DNA of 64,000 bases, taken from assembly GCA_026225945.1 (NCBI GenBank), contig JAMJFZ010003716.1:49199-113198 (forward strand). The letters run 5' to 3'. This document shows, in pieces, positions 32,101 to 42,250 of this stretch; positions within the stretch are counted from its first letter, which is position 1, and each line of letters begins with the position of its first letter. A program made the position numbers and the translations under genes. This DNA comes from Cricetomys ansorgei (taxonomy: Eukaryota > Chordata > Mammalia > Rodentia > Nesomyidae). The notes beneath the pieces were generated by a model. That model had not been told where the DNA came from and ran no database searches. It was given only the letters and a program-made list of their open reading frames with translations.

Positions 32101-34448
32101 TCTATCTCAGGGTTTGCAGGTATCAGTTGCTTGACCATTGATTCATCATGGGTGGGGTGTGTCTTCTTGTCTACAATGTTCACATGATTGTAGGTTGGGA
32201 AAATTACCCATGTATTGGTGTATCTCATGGGGACAGAAGAGATGCCAGGTTCCTTTGTGGATTTACTTAGATTTTCCAAAGCATACCTGAATCTGTGGGC
32301 ATAACAGCTCCATGTGGACCACGTACTTCAGAAGTCTGCGCAAAGCTGAACGAACCCTAGTATGTAAAGTGTTACAGCCAGGCTGTCAGCATGGGGCTTG
32401 TCGCTAACCCATGAAGCTCCTGTCAGCATTAGTTTAATATTCTTACCTTCTTACCCAAATTTATTATTTTAGCAAAGACCTTGAGAATCAGTTGCTGGAT
32501 GAGAGTGTCCATATTGACAATAGGGTTTGAAGTCTCACCTTGTTCCACATGGCTTTCCCAGGATATACCTCAAGTATACAGAAGCAGTTTCTGCACCTCG
32601 ACTTGGTACTGTTTCCGTGAAATCTTCCTTCCTTCCTTCCTTCCTTAATTCCTTCCTTCCTTCCTTCCTTCCTCTGTCTCCCCCTCATCCCCAGTATTCC
32701 TTCTGTTTTTTGAAACAGAATCTGTGTAGTAGAGGCTGTCCTGGAACTCAATCTCTAGACAGGCTGGCCTTGAACTCAGAAATCTGCTTGCCTCTGCCTC
32801 CCACGTGCATGGGACAATCATGTGACACGTTGTGCAGCCCACACATTTCTTTTTAGATACCTTAGTTTGTTTTGTTTCATTTCACCTATTCATCATTTCT
32901 TTGGAGTTCTAGGGAGGGAAGGAGAGAAAGTGCGAGAAGCAAGTTATTTGAGTGTAGAAGGGAGGACCTACGCTGCTGAGAACTTAGGCTTTCCCAGGAA
33001 GTAAGTGAAAGGGGGCATGAGTGTGTCTCTCATGCCTCTAGAGTTAGTGTTCTACCCTCTCTCTCCCTTCTCAGAATCCTCAGGAGAGTTCAAGGAGATC
33101 CATGGTTAGCATGATAGGGAGACAGTGATCAAAGATCACAAGGTCTGAGATATGAAAGTCATGTTTTTATCCCTAGGAGTTATATGTTAACATTGGAACG
33201 GCCCCAGATGATTCCCAAAGAACAGAGAAGAACATACCGAGCTCCTGATCTGAAAGGCATGCTGCAAATGTTTCAAGGTGAGAGCAGCTAAATTCTGTGA
33301 TTAACTGTGGGATTTTTAGTGTGGCAGGGGCCACATAGGGAAGAGAGTGACATTTCTGAATTGAGTAGGGGATCTCAGAGGGCAGATAGTATGTCCCAAG
33401 GATGTCATCATATTTAATGGGAAATCATCATTTGTCCTATCCTGTATCACAACTTTTAACCCCTCGCTAATCAGGAGAAGAGTTTGACATCATCCTTTAC
33501 TTGCATCTAATGTTGTGGGTTTGATCCCTTTGCTTGCATTTAATGGGGTATATTTTCATCATTTCAGGATTCATGGATGCCCGGCACTACTGGGGTAAGG
33601 AGAAATCACATCATCTTAAGCCACACTCTTCTCAGTGCCTTTCAGAGTACACCTCTGTATTAAGCTTCAGGTGTCATGTGTCTTCTTCCAATTCTATCGC
33701 ATTTTCCTTCTCCCTTGGCTTTAAACAAGTCTCCTCCAAGTTCCCTTGCACTTTCTCCTGATACTCCTGCTCCTTATATCACCAATGAGGCTGTACCTTA
33801 CCTACCATGTGACTCTTAACTTATGTGTCTCATTTTTTTACAGTTCACGTGACCCTGCATCAAGTCTGCAACATAAATGTTGTCATTGATGAAGACAAAG
33901 GACAAATACATTATCCAGATGGTAATAGAAGAAATAAAAAAATTGAAAAAATAAAAGGAATAAATGGCACCTTTCACTTGGGTGTCCTGGGCTATGCAGC
34001 TATCCACTCAGGGAAACATTACTGGGAAGTAGACGTGTCTAGATGTAATGCCTGGCTCCTGGGATTGAACGATGGAAGATGTGCTCAGCCCCAATATCAT
34101 TCAGTGGATGAAAGTCTTTCCGATTTGACTGTGATTAAACAAGTAAATTATCAGCCTAAACATGGCTACTGGGTTATAGGGAGGAACAATCGTTCTGTTT
34201 GTAATGCCTTTGATGAGTGTCCCCTCACCAAAAGTCCCCTTGTCTTGGTCCTCTCAGTGATTGGTCCTGTCAGTTGTGTTGGAGTTTTCCTCGACCGTGA
34301 GGCTTGCACTCTCTCCTTTTATGATGTTTCCAACCATGGGGAAATCATCTATAGATTCAATGTACCTTCCTTTCCTGATACTGTCTATCCGTATTTTAAT
34401 CCTATGAAATGTTCAGAGCCAATGACAATATGCCCTCCACCCTCCTAA
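19098..34448 (+). CDS. Trim30: Trim30-type gene, paralogue 1 (7 coding exons, 500 aa)
   Basis: Coding exons: 19154-19573, 24551-24646, 26793-27023, 31231-31253, 33177-33277, 33568-33594 and 33844-34448, summing to 1,503 bases (500 aa plus TAA). 19098-19153 is 5' UTR. The protein has RING (C15, C18, C30, H32, C35, C38, C55, C58), B-box 2 (C96, H99, C107, D110, C115, C118, H124, H127), a coiled coil from exons 3-4 and a PRYSPRY domain from exon 8 ([22 protein letters not shown]). Architecture and sequence match rodent Trim30, an interferon-inducible E3 ligase; mouse Trim30a dampens TLR/NF-kB signalling by degrading TAB2/TAB3. Which lettered paralogue this is I cannot say. Intron 3 starts GC. 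Introns hold several LTR insertions. The upstream non-coding exon was not located; the provirus may lie in intron 1 or in the promoter region. Confidence 0.92.
19154..19573 (+). CDS. Trim30: Trim30 paralogue 1 exon 2: RING and B-box
   Basis: 140 codons start at ATG 19154 and end in aag before gtaaga. The acceptor before the exon is ccttgcag (ending 19097). All eight RING and eight B-box ligands are present; the usual CGHSFC reads CDHSFC. Confidence 0.93.
20310..21950 (+). repeat. Interspersed repeat copy B, downstream of Trim30 exon 2
   Basis: Homologous to 17296-18370. It carries an extra block of about 350 bp (roughly 20880-21230) and a long TG run at 21767-21813. Both copies flank the RING exon directly; neither is apparent around paralogue 2 exon 2. 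Confidence 0.7.
21767..21813. repeat. (TG)n microsatellite
   Basis: About 23 TG units without interruption. Shorter TG/CA runs are at 2600-2625, 6214-6234, 20526-20550 and 46929-46963. Confidence 0.97.
22668..22808 (-). repeat. B1 SINE, minus strand
   Basis: Reverse B1 with cctggaactcactttgtaga and ggctggccttgaactcac. Confidence 0.85.
23021..23119. repeat. (GAAA)n microsatellite
   Basis: Nearly 100 bases of AAAG units with purine-rich GGAA shoulders from 22975. The Phe/Leu/Ser-rich reading frames across it are artefacts. Confidence 0.97.
24003..24185 (+). repeat. B2 SINE
   Basis: The tRNA-derived head gagagatggctcagcggtta and the tail with aataaataaatg are typical. It is followed by a second, more diverged B2 at 24200-24350. 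Confidence 0.85.
24551..24646 (+). CDS. Trim30: Trim30 paralogue 1 exon 3 (96 bp, coiled coil), GC donor
   Basis: 32 codons follow ctcacag and end TACTGGGAG. The donor is GCAAGT. Joining to the acceptor at 26792 keeps the frame (WE then NQIQ), as in related TRIMs. Confidence 0.92.
24879..25781 (+). mobile_element. Solo class II LTR in Trim30 paralogue 1 intron 3
   Basis: A 903-bp insert begins tgtagggggc and ends acccaca. It is flanked by the 6-bp repeat ctgggt (24873-24878 and 25782-25787). The homologous intron of paralogue 2 has one uninterrupted ctgggt at 44712-44717 with the same flanks, so it is an empty site. No internal retroviral genes are present. Confidence 0.88.
26793..27023 (+). 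CDS. Trim30: Trim30 paralogue 1 exon 4 (231 bp, coiled coil)
   Basis: 77 open codons lie between ctaaag and gtaaga. They encode a heptad-rich, Glu/Lys/Leu-rich helix that drives antiparallel dimerisation in TRIM proteins. Confidence 0.94.
27877..28160 (+). repeat. 101-bp tandem repeat, about 2.8 copies
   Basis: Units begin gctgcac at 27877, 27978 and 28079, so the period is 101 bp each time. The array lies between two direct copies of another element at about 27173-27410 and 29078-29312, which share gccagacctcagcagaagga. The whole is probably one composite transposon in intron 4; I cannot name it. Confidence 0.65.
29939..30920 (+). mobile_element. Solo class II LTR in Trim30 paralogue 1 intron 4
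   Basis: A 982-bp insert begins tgctggagcc and ends ctccaca, with the 6-bp flanking repeat gtgtag (29933-29938 and 30921-30926). It is related to the LTR at 24879, with shared blocks such as gcgacaaaagtc, tcaaaagtaattgt and ggttccataaaagaacga. A young-looking TATA-type motif ccataaaag is near the 3' end. Confidence 0.82.
31231..31253 (+). CDS. Trim30: Trim30 paralogue 1 exon 5 (23 bp)
   Basis: A micro-exon between ttctccctag and gtatgt, with the same length as the paralogue 2 and Trim34 exons. It ends with two bases of a split Arg codon. Confidence 0.9.
31430..31849 (+). mobile_element. LTR-like insertion in Trim30 paralogue 1 intron 5
   Basis: An unusually GC-rich block has LTR layout: a TATA-type ccataaaag near 31688, aataaagcctcgtgcg near 31774 and an end of ctagccctaacaca. 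The equivalent place in paralogue 2 intron 5 lacks it. The left edge and target duplication could not be fixed; probably an ERV1-type LTR. Confidence 0.55.
32700..32825 (-). repeat. B1 SINE, minus strand
   Basis: Reverse B1 (gtcctggaactcaatctcta), preceded by a TTCC run at 32625-32672. Confidence 0.8.
33177..33277 (+). CDS. Trim30: Trim30 paralogue 1 exon 6 (101 bp, linker)
   Basis: Lies between tatccctag and gtgaga. It encodes the linker with the TRIM5-family signature [10 protein letters not shown]. Confidence 0.92.
33568..33594 (+). CDS. Trim30: Trim30 paralogue 1 exon 7 (27 bp)
   Basis: Lies between atttcag and gtaagg. It encodes FMDARHYW and keeps phase between exons 6 and 8. Confidence 0.9.
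33844..34448 (+). CDS. Trim30: Trim30 paralogue 1 exon 8: PRYSPRY
   Basis: 605 bp follow ttttacag and end TAA (34446-34448). Complete PRYSPRY with [24 protein letters not shown] and [16 protein letters not shown]. Possible 3' UTR polyadenylation signals are at 35138-35143 and 35857-35862 (weak evidence). Confidence 0.95.
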
Positions 34449-36899
34449 GCTCACCTATATCTGGAGAGAACCCCCATGTCTGGTGTGTCTCCTATGCCTG
34501 AGCTCCCTGCCATCATTGTAACTTTTCCCCGTCTTTCCTCTTTCCACTTCGGTGACCTGCGCTTCTAAATACAAACCAGTATGGATTCATTTCCTTGACC
34601 CATTGCTTGTCTGTTTCCAAGCCAATAGCAATTCATCATTTCTCATATTCCCAGAGACAGTGAAACTTCCCTCTATAGGCAAGGCAGCACCTCTGCTAAC
34701 CCCAGCTCCCTTTTTGTGGTGTCAGAGATGGAAGCCAGGGCCTCCTGCATGCTGGGGAGGTGTTCTGCAACTGGGGTACTTGCCTCAGCCCTGGCATGTC
34801 TCATAACTCCATACTTTTTGTTACTGAGAAAAGATATAGAAAAAAGTTCTTCAGACTGTCTGTTAGTTTTCAAAATTATATGTTGGGAGTCTAGTTACAG
34901 ATTGAGCCCTCAGCCGAAGGTCTGTTTATCCACAATGCTTCTGCTTCATCAAGGACTTAAGGATACATTTCAAAAGGTCCCCACAGTGACTGTGTGTTCA
35001 GAGTACCTGGGCTCCAATCCTGCCTCTCCGCATAGTAATGTAATCCTAAAGAACATACTCAAGCTTGTGCTTATTTTTTTAAATGTTTTATACTTTTGAT
35101 ATAAACAGTGTACCTCCACTGTAGGTCAATGTAAGAAAATAAATTTGGGGTCTGGTAGAAGCCTTTGAAGGCAAAAGTCCTTCCCTCCAAGCCCGATGAG
35201 CAGATGCAGTCACTCAGACCCATGTGGAAGGAGGAGGCAGCCAGCTCCTGCAGACTACCCTCTACCTCCCACACATGCTGCAGTACACACAGCCTTGACA
35301 CATGCACAAATGCAAAACGAATAATGTAAGTTTTACAAAGAGCAGAAGGTCACCAAGGATAAAGCATCCGGGGCACACTCAAACAAATAACGCCAAACAA
35401 ATAATGTAAGTTTTTAAAAAAGCAGAAGATCACACAAATAGAAAGCACCAGTTCTTGGGTCAATTACTGGGGCAGATGTGCTGCTGTGCTGGGTTTCCAA
35501 GCGACACTGCACAGATGAGGGAACTGCAATGTGACTTTCCTTACGCTTGCTGTTCAGTCCCGGAACTGCCATCTTGGCTACGTTGTTATGTTGTAGACAC
35601 CTATAAATATGTTTTGAGTTTTTACACTGATTTTACGAGAGGGTAATTGTTGTATTGCTACATTTGTTTCTAACCAAGAATGTTATATTCTATGATTTTT
35701 CATTTGATAGTGAGTGATATTGATGACAACGACATTCATAGAATTACCTTCTCTTGTTTTGTGAAATGTGAACAACTGAGTGTTCATTTTGTTTCTGGCC
35801 TTTAAGTGGTAAACCAGTATGGTGTCTATTACCTTTTGTCTTCTTGATATGACTATAATAAAGGATTATTGAGATTGAATAACAGAGCCTGGTGTGGTGG
35901 ATTTGATGCAATCCCAGCACTCTGGGGGCAGAGACAGGAAGAAGTCTGTGCATCTGAGCTTAGGCTCAGAGACAGAGTAATAACCCATTGCTTGCTTTTG
36001 CCATGTTGATTTTGCTTTGTTTAGCTTTAAAACAGGAATGTGGTAGTTTCTGGGTGATTTAGGTGATTCAAGAGAATGCTGTGAGGGATTACTGGGGAAT
36101 AAGGAGCGTATTTGAAAAGTCATAGTGCCATAGACAGACAGACTGAGCAAATGAGGGCTCATAATGGGGTTCCAGCAGAGTTCAGGCCCCAACAGTAGAG
36201 AAGACTGGATGAAGGGATCTCTGGGGAGAGAAAGAGAGACAGGGAGAGAAAGAGAGAATCAGGGTCACTCTGCAAGAAGACTGAGACTTTTCTCATACCT
36301 TTTTAGAATGAGAGGGTGGGAAGTGTTTTACAGCAGGACCCAGAAGAACTGGCTTAAGAAGTTCTAGAAACCCTTTAAAACCCCAGTTAAAGGTGGAGAG
36401 TTGATTGTACCATCTCCACAGAGACAGCCAGTGCTGCCTGGGGCCAACTCCCTCAGGTGGGGGAGCCCTGCATGCTTACAGGGAGCCACCTCATTGGACT
36501 TTAGTTCCATAGTTTCTCTTTCCTTTTCCAGTGCTGGAAGATTTAACTTTCATTTCTCTGGCTTGTAGTTCTTCCTTGGGACGTTAATTCTCTGTGATTT
36601 ACAGCTTTCTGGTGTCTGATGGTTGGTTGAGCAGTTTTAGGTGGTAGAATTCAGTGGACTTTGGAAGGAAAATACTGCCTTTGCTTGGGTGAATTTATCC
36701 TCTTAATGGGGGACCTAAAGGAGGGGCTGCTGGCCTCTGGCTGAAAGTGCAGCTTGAGGAGCATGAGAGGGGCCTCCTGGAAAAAGGACTGGTGTAAAGA
36801 GGGTGTTTATCCAGACTGAAACCCCACCCCGACCCCTGCCACTTCATAATCTATTAAGTTTGGATTGCAACTCGCTGAAGAGACCCTGAACTGTGTTTT

Positions 36900-39780
36900 C
36901 CCACCAGCAATGCTAAGTCAGAGCCTCTGCTCTTTAGTTTAGTTTTGGTGATAGCCTGCTGTGTCTGAGACCCTGGGATGCCTGGAGCTTCTCTCTGTGT
37001 TTACAACCGGAGGCTATGAGCTTGTTACCTACTCTCTGACCTTGTTTCATAGTCCCAAGCCAGGGAGTGACTGCTGTTACTTCTTTGGCTTCAGCCATTG
37101 CTGCCACACTGAAGTAGAGCTCAGCCCAGCATGTTTGATATTCCTGGTTTCCCTAGGTCTTGTCTGTGAGCACAGCTACCTGGTGCTCTCTAAACAGGAT
37201 TTTAAATAAAGTTAAACTTACATTGACATATCTCTTTATCTGGCGTCACTCTTTAGAAGACACAAGGATAAGGAATAAATGAAGAATGTGGTCTTATTGG
37301 AGACAGTGTGTCATTGGGAGCAGGCATTGTCATTTCAGTAGTATGTGACACCCCCCCCCCAGTGTCTCTGTCTCTCTCTCTCTGCCTCATATTTGTGTCT
37401 CAAGATGTGACCTCTTACCTCCTGTCCCAAAACAGTATTAGTTAGGGTTTTCAAGAGAAAAAACAAATTATATATATATAAATTTTATATAAGTTTTGTT
37501 ATATATTATATAACAAATAACAAACTATATAATTGTTATATATTTATACTATATATTATAAACATACATAATATGTATGTTATATTATGTATTGTATTTC
37601 ATATACAAACATATATAGTATATTTTTGTATTTTATATATATATAGAGAGAGAAGGGGGGATTTATTAGAGTGGTTTAGAGTCTTCCAATGGAAGGTTTA
37701 GGAATCCAGTAGTTGTTCAGTCCATGAGGCTGGATGACTCAAGGCTGGATGTCTCAACTGGTCTTCATTATATTGGAATCCTGAAGAAAGTGGCGTTAAT
37801 GCCTGTGAGGAAATGGACTTTCTACTGAGAGCTACTGCAAACAGAACAAGTTTCCTTCCAATACATCTTTTGTATAGGCTACCAGCAGAAGGCATGGTTA
37901 CAGTGTATCTTCCCACCTCAAAAGATCTGGATTAAAGGTGTATCTTCTCCCCTAAAAGATCTGGATTAGAAGTGGGTCTTCCCACTTCCCATGATTAGAT
38001 TAATAAAAAAAATCTCTCACTTTTGGGTTTCAGTTAATTGCAGATGGACTCAAGTTGACAACAAGGAACAGCCATCTAAAAAGACCCCATCCTACCTGCC
38101 TGCTGCCCTGCTCCCCACTGTGGCGGTCATGAATTCTAACCCTTTGAACTGTAAGCCTCAAAGTGAACACTGTCCTAAGGTGCCTCAGCCATGGTATTTT
38201 GTCACAACGATGGAAAGTGACTAAGACAGAAACTGGTGCTTGAGCCACCACGTCTGGATTACACAGTCCTGAGGGTCCACCTCAGTGTTCCACCCTTGCT
38301 ATACAAGCACTGAACCCATTTCCCAGATCTAAAGACTTTCAGCATCGAATTCAGGGGGTGCTGGGCCAATAGCAGAGGTCTTTAATGATATCCTAACTCA
38401 AATGGCGACTTCCTGAGGAGTCCTGGTGAGAGAGAGAGACTCCTGGAAGGGAGGCCATGGATGGATCAGATCAGCACTGGGAAAAGCACTCAGCCTGTTG
38501 AGTAACAGAATGTGTAATCTAGAGACAAAGCGGCAGCAGCAGAGCCCTCTGCTGCTGACTAGTTAAAGTGCAGTGAATGTGGGCCAGTATTCTGCCTGGC
38601 TCTGACCTGAACCCTTCCCATCCCTTCCCTGCTGCTGGGAGATCTTGATTGTGGCAGCTGCCTGAACTGCAGCTTCCTTCCTGTTCTCCTCCTGCAGGAG
38701 CCGAAGTCCAGTTTCAGGGGAACAGTGCAGTTCTGTCCCTCACCTTGTTTTTCCTTCCCTTTGGACCACAGCTGCCACCCGGGCAAAACCCAGCTCAGGT
38801 GTATAAGGTGTCTACAAGGAGCCTTTCTTTCCATCAGAGGCAGTGTTCCTCTGAGTCAGAATCTCTTTGGGTGAATGTGACCTGAGCTTGAACAACTGGC
38901 TTGGGAAGTTCCAGAGACCCTTCAAAACCCCAGTTAAGGGTGGAGAGTTGATTGTACCATCTCCACAGAGACAGCCAGTGCTGCCTGAGGCCAACTCCCT
39001 CAGCTGGTGGAGCCCTGCATGTTTACACGGAGCCACCTCATTGGACACTTTAGTTCTGTACTTTCTCTTTCCTTTTCCAGTGCTGGAAGATTTAACTTTC
39101 ATTTCTCTGGCTTGTAGTCGGAAATACCTCGAGGTTCTGGCTTGGGACGTTAACTCTCCGTGATTTACAGCTTTCGGGTGTCTGATGGTTGTTTGAGCAG
39201 TTTTAGGGGGCAGAGTTCGGAGGAAAACACTGGCTTTGCTTGGGTGAGTTTATCCTCTTAAAAGGGGCCGGAAGGGAGGGGCTGCTGGCCTCTGGCCGAA
39301 AGTGCAGCTTGAGGAGCATGAGGGAGGGGCCACCTGGAAAAAGGACTGGTGTAAAGAGGGTATTTATCCATACGGAGTCCCCCACCCCCACCCCACCCCA
39401 CCCCCCGCTGCTTCGTAGTCTATCAAGTTTGAATTGCAACTTGCTGAAAAGGCCCTGAACTGTGTTTTCCCACCAGCAATGCTAAGTCAGAGCCTCTGCT
39501 CTTTAGTTCAGTTTTGGTGATAGCCTGCTGTGTCTGAGACTCTGGAATGCCTGGAGCTTCTGTGTTTACAACTGGGGGCTGTGAGCTTGTTACCTACTCA
39601 CTGACCTTGTTTCATAGTCCCAAGTCAGGGAGTGACTGCTGTTAACTTCTTTGGCTTCAGCCATTGCTGCCACACTGAAGTAGAGCTCAGCCCAGCTTGA
39701 GATTCCAGCTACAACAGGAAGTTGAAGCAGGAAGATCATAAATTGAAGGCCTGTGTCGGCCATTGAATAAAACTCTTTCC
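36900..39780 (+). repeat. Segmental duplication, right copy
   Basis: Partner of 3650-7060. It also has a local repeat: 36370-36960 is homologous to about 38905-39545 (shared cagttaaaggtggagagttg and catctccacagagacagcca). No gene is seen. Confidence 0.75.
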
Positions 39781-40871
39781 TGTTAAATTTCACATTCAAA
39801 AACTGCTGGCTGAGATACCTATTTTACATATCAAAGTGGACCTGACTGCCAGGTTTTCCCAGCATGCCTCCGACCCTACCCCTTACTGGGTCCTCCTGGC
39901 TAGCATACCCTGAACTCTCCAGCTCAGAGGGGCTGGGATGCCCTAGCCTATATGATTCCAGTGATTTTGGTTACCCTCTTTCTTGCTCTCTTGGTCCCTT
40001 TTGGCCTCTGCTGGCCTCTTGGTCTCCAGGTTCCCCTCCTTCCCCTTACCTTCCCCCTCTCCTAACATAGCCCAGCAGCTCAGTCTGGTTAAACCCACCG
40101 GGACTCCCCCAGGTGTCTCTGCCTCTAATCCAGTGGTAGAATCTTCATAGAGATGTGTGAGCAGGGCTCAGCACTTGCAAAGCCTGAAGGTGTCTGCGTG
40201 ACCTGAGCTGGGCATTTGTGGCGGCAGCAGTAGCCAAGCAGCTTGTTAGCATCCTCAGTACCAACGATTTTAGGGGATTTGATGGATATTTTCCCTTTTG
40301 CCAAAGTATGAAGGGAGCCTCTCTCAGGCATGTGCTCAGAGTGTCTGTGCCGACAGGGGCATGTAAAATGAACGTGGCTTTATAAATTCCTCACCACGGA
40401 AGTTCTTGTAGATGGAAGTTAGCACAAAACATGACCTGAGACCCTCAGGCCCACCATAGAACTCAGGCCCAAGGAGAAAGGATGCAGCTACCTCTGGCTC
40501 TGACCATGTGGCAGGACAAGGCAGAGAACCCTCTTAGACTCAGGAATGAAGAAGAGCTCTAGAATTTCAGTTCCTGGGGAGCAGGGCATGGTGGCAGCTT
40601 GGAGTCCAGGGAATAAAGCCTAGAGTGGTGCTTTAACCACATTTGACTCTATCCACGAAAATCCATAATATATTTAATACTCAAATCAGTAGGGTTAAAG
40701 TTGACACCTGTGAACCTCGAGAGGATTATTGTTATTGTTGTTGGAATAACTGCACCTACATGGGGTGCATTCCTGGAGAAAGCATGAGTTTGGCACCCTC
40801 ACCTTCTCAAACACTCTTGGATACACACATCTCCTCTTTCCCATCATGAAGGGTTACCAGAAGATGACCTC

Positions 40872-41008
40872 AGCAGCTGGGTGTGATAGCACACACCTTT
40901 AATCCCAACAGGCAGATTGTGAGTTTGAAACCAGTTCAGCCTATTTAGGGAGTTCCAGGCCGACAGGGCTATATAGTGAGGTCCTGTCTTTAAAAAAAAA
41001 AAAAAAAG
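40872..41008 (+). repeat. B1 SINE
   Basis: gatagcacacacctttaatc and A tail. The following stretch 41010-42250 holds no gene I can support. Confidence 0.8.
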
Positions 41009-42250
41009 ATGCATACACAAAAATCAGCCAAAACAAGAAAGTGAAGGACTCGCCAGATGTATGCCGTTTAATCTTAGACTTCTGGCTTAGGCCTGTAAGT
41101 AGTAAATCTCTACCCTTTATAAATTACCAAGCTTTGTACAATCGGTTATAACAGTATGGACAAAAGCAGTGAGAGGCCGTGGTAGCCCATTGTGGAGTGG
41201 GTGGTGTGCAGCCTTAGTAACGTCCTTGGAATTATGGGCCTCAGCTCTGGCTCTGACCCGGAGAGACCTGGGTCATTGTGTTTTATGTTGCCATGCCGGG
41301 GAAGATAGGGTGGTAGAGGCCTCAGCTCTCAGGAGACTGGGGAGGTAGCAATCTCAGTGACTCAGACTCCAGGGGAAATTACGGTTCTGAAGAGGTTGTG
41401 TGCTCACACTTCAGCATAGAGGCCAGGACAGCACAGCTTAACCAGGGCTCTTCTTCTGTTGAGAGGTGAGCGCTGTGTCAGGTTGGCCCTGCGTCAGGTT
41501 GGCACTGGGAGGGACAGCAAAGTTCTTTTGGCTGATAGTTAGCACGGTCATTGTGCCTTAACTTTAAGGAAGAGCTCCAAGTTAGTTACCTGTTTCAGAG
41601 TCTGAGGCCTCATCAGTCATTTGAGAAGTGTCACATATTCTGTCTCCTAAAGGTTTGTGTGACACCAAACACCTTACGATACCAGCCATACTAGCAGTTC
41701 AAAACCAGGGAAGAAGCCAAGCTTCTGTGACAGGATAGCCATGTATGCCATTTCTTATACCTAAGACATTTGTCTTTGTCCTATAATTCCTTATTAGTAG
41801 TTAACCTTCATTTAAACCCTTTTGCTTTCTATTTGGGAACCTTGGACAACCCCCGTTTCCATCGTTATTTTTAACTACAGTGTGTGCATAGCTTTAATCT
41901 TTTTTGTCTTATCTGTTCTTTCTGATTTTTAGTTATTTGTTATTTTGATTTTTGTTTATGCTGGATTGGTGAGCAAATCTTGGGCCCTGTGCATTCTAGG
42001 CCAGTGTTTTATATTGGAACTTTTTCCCAGGCCTTTGCTCTAAGTATTTAATTTAGGGTAACTGCCCAATTAAATGTTTAAATGCATCTTACTTTTGCAT
42101 TTTTATCTTTGTTGCGCATATTGTTTTTCTCCTTTGGCTTCTTTGCCTTCTACTATTGTGATCATGGCCATTCCTTGTGTTCTGCACAGTCAGTGTTCAT
42201 TCTGCCCCTCCCTTTCTCATGGCCTCCCTTTCATGTTTCCAACCATGCAG

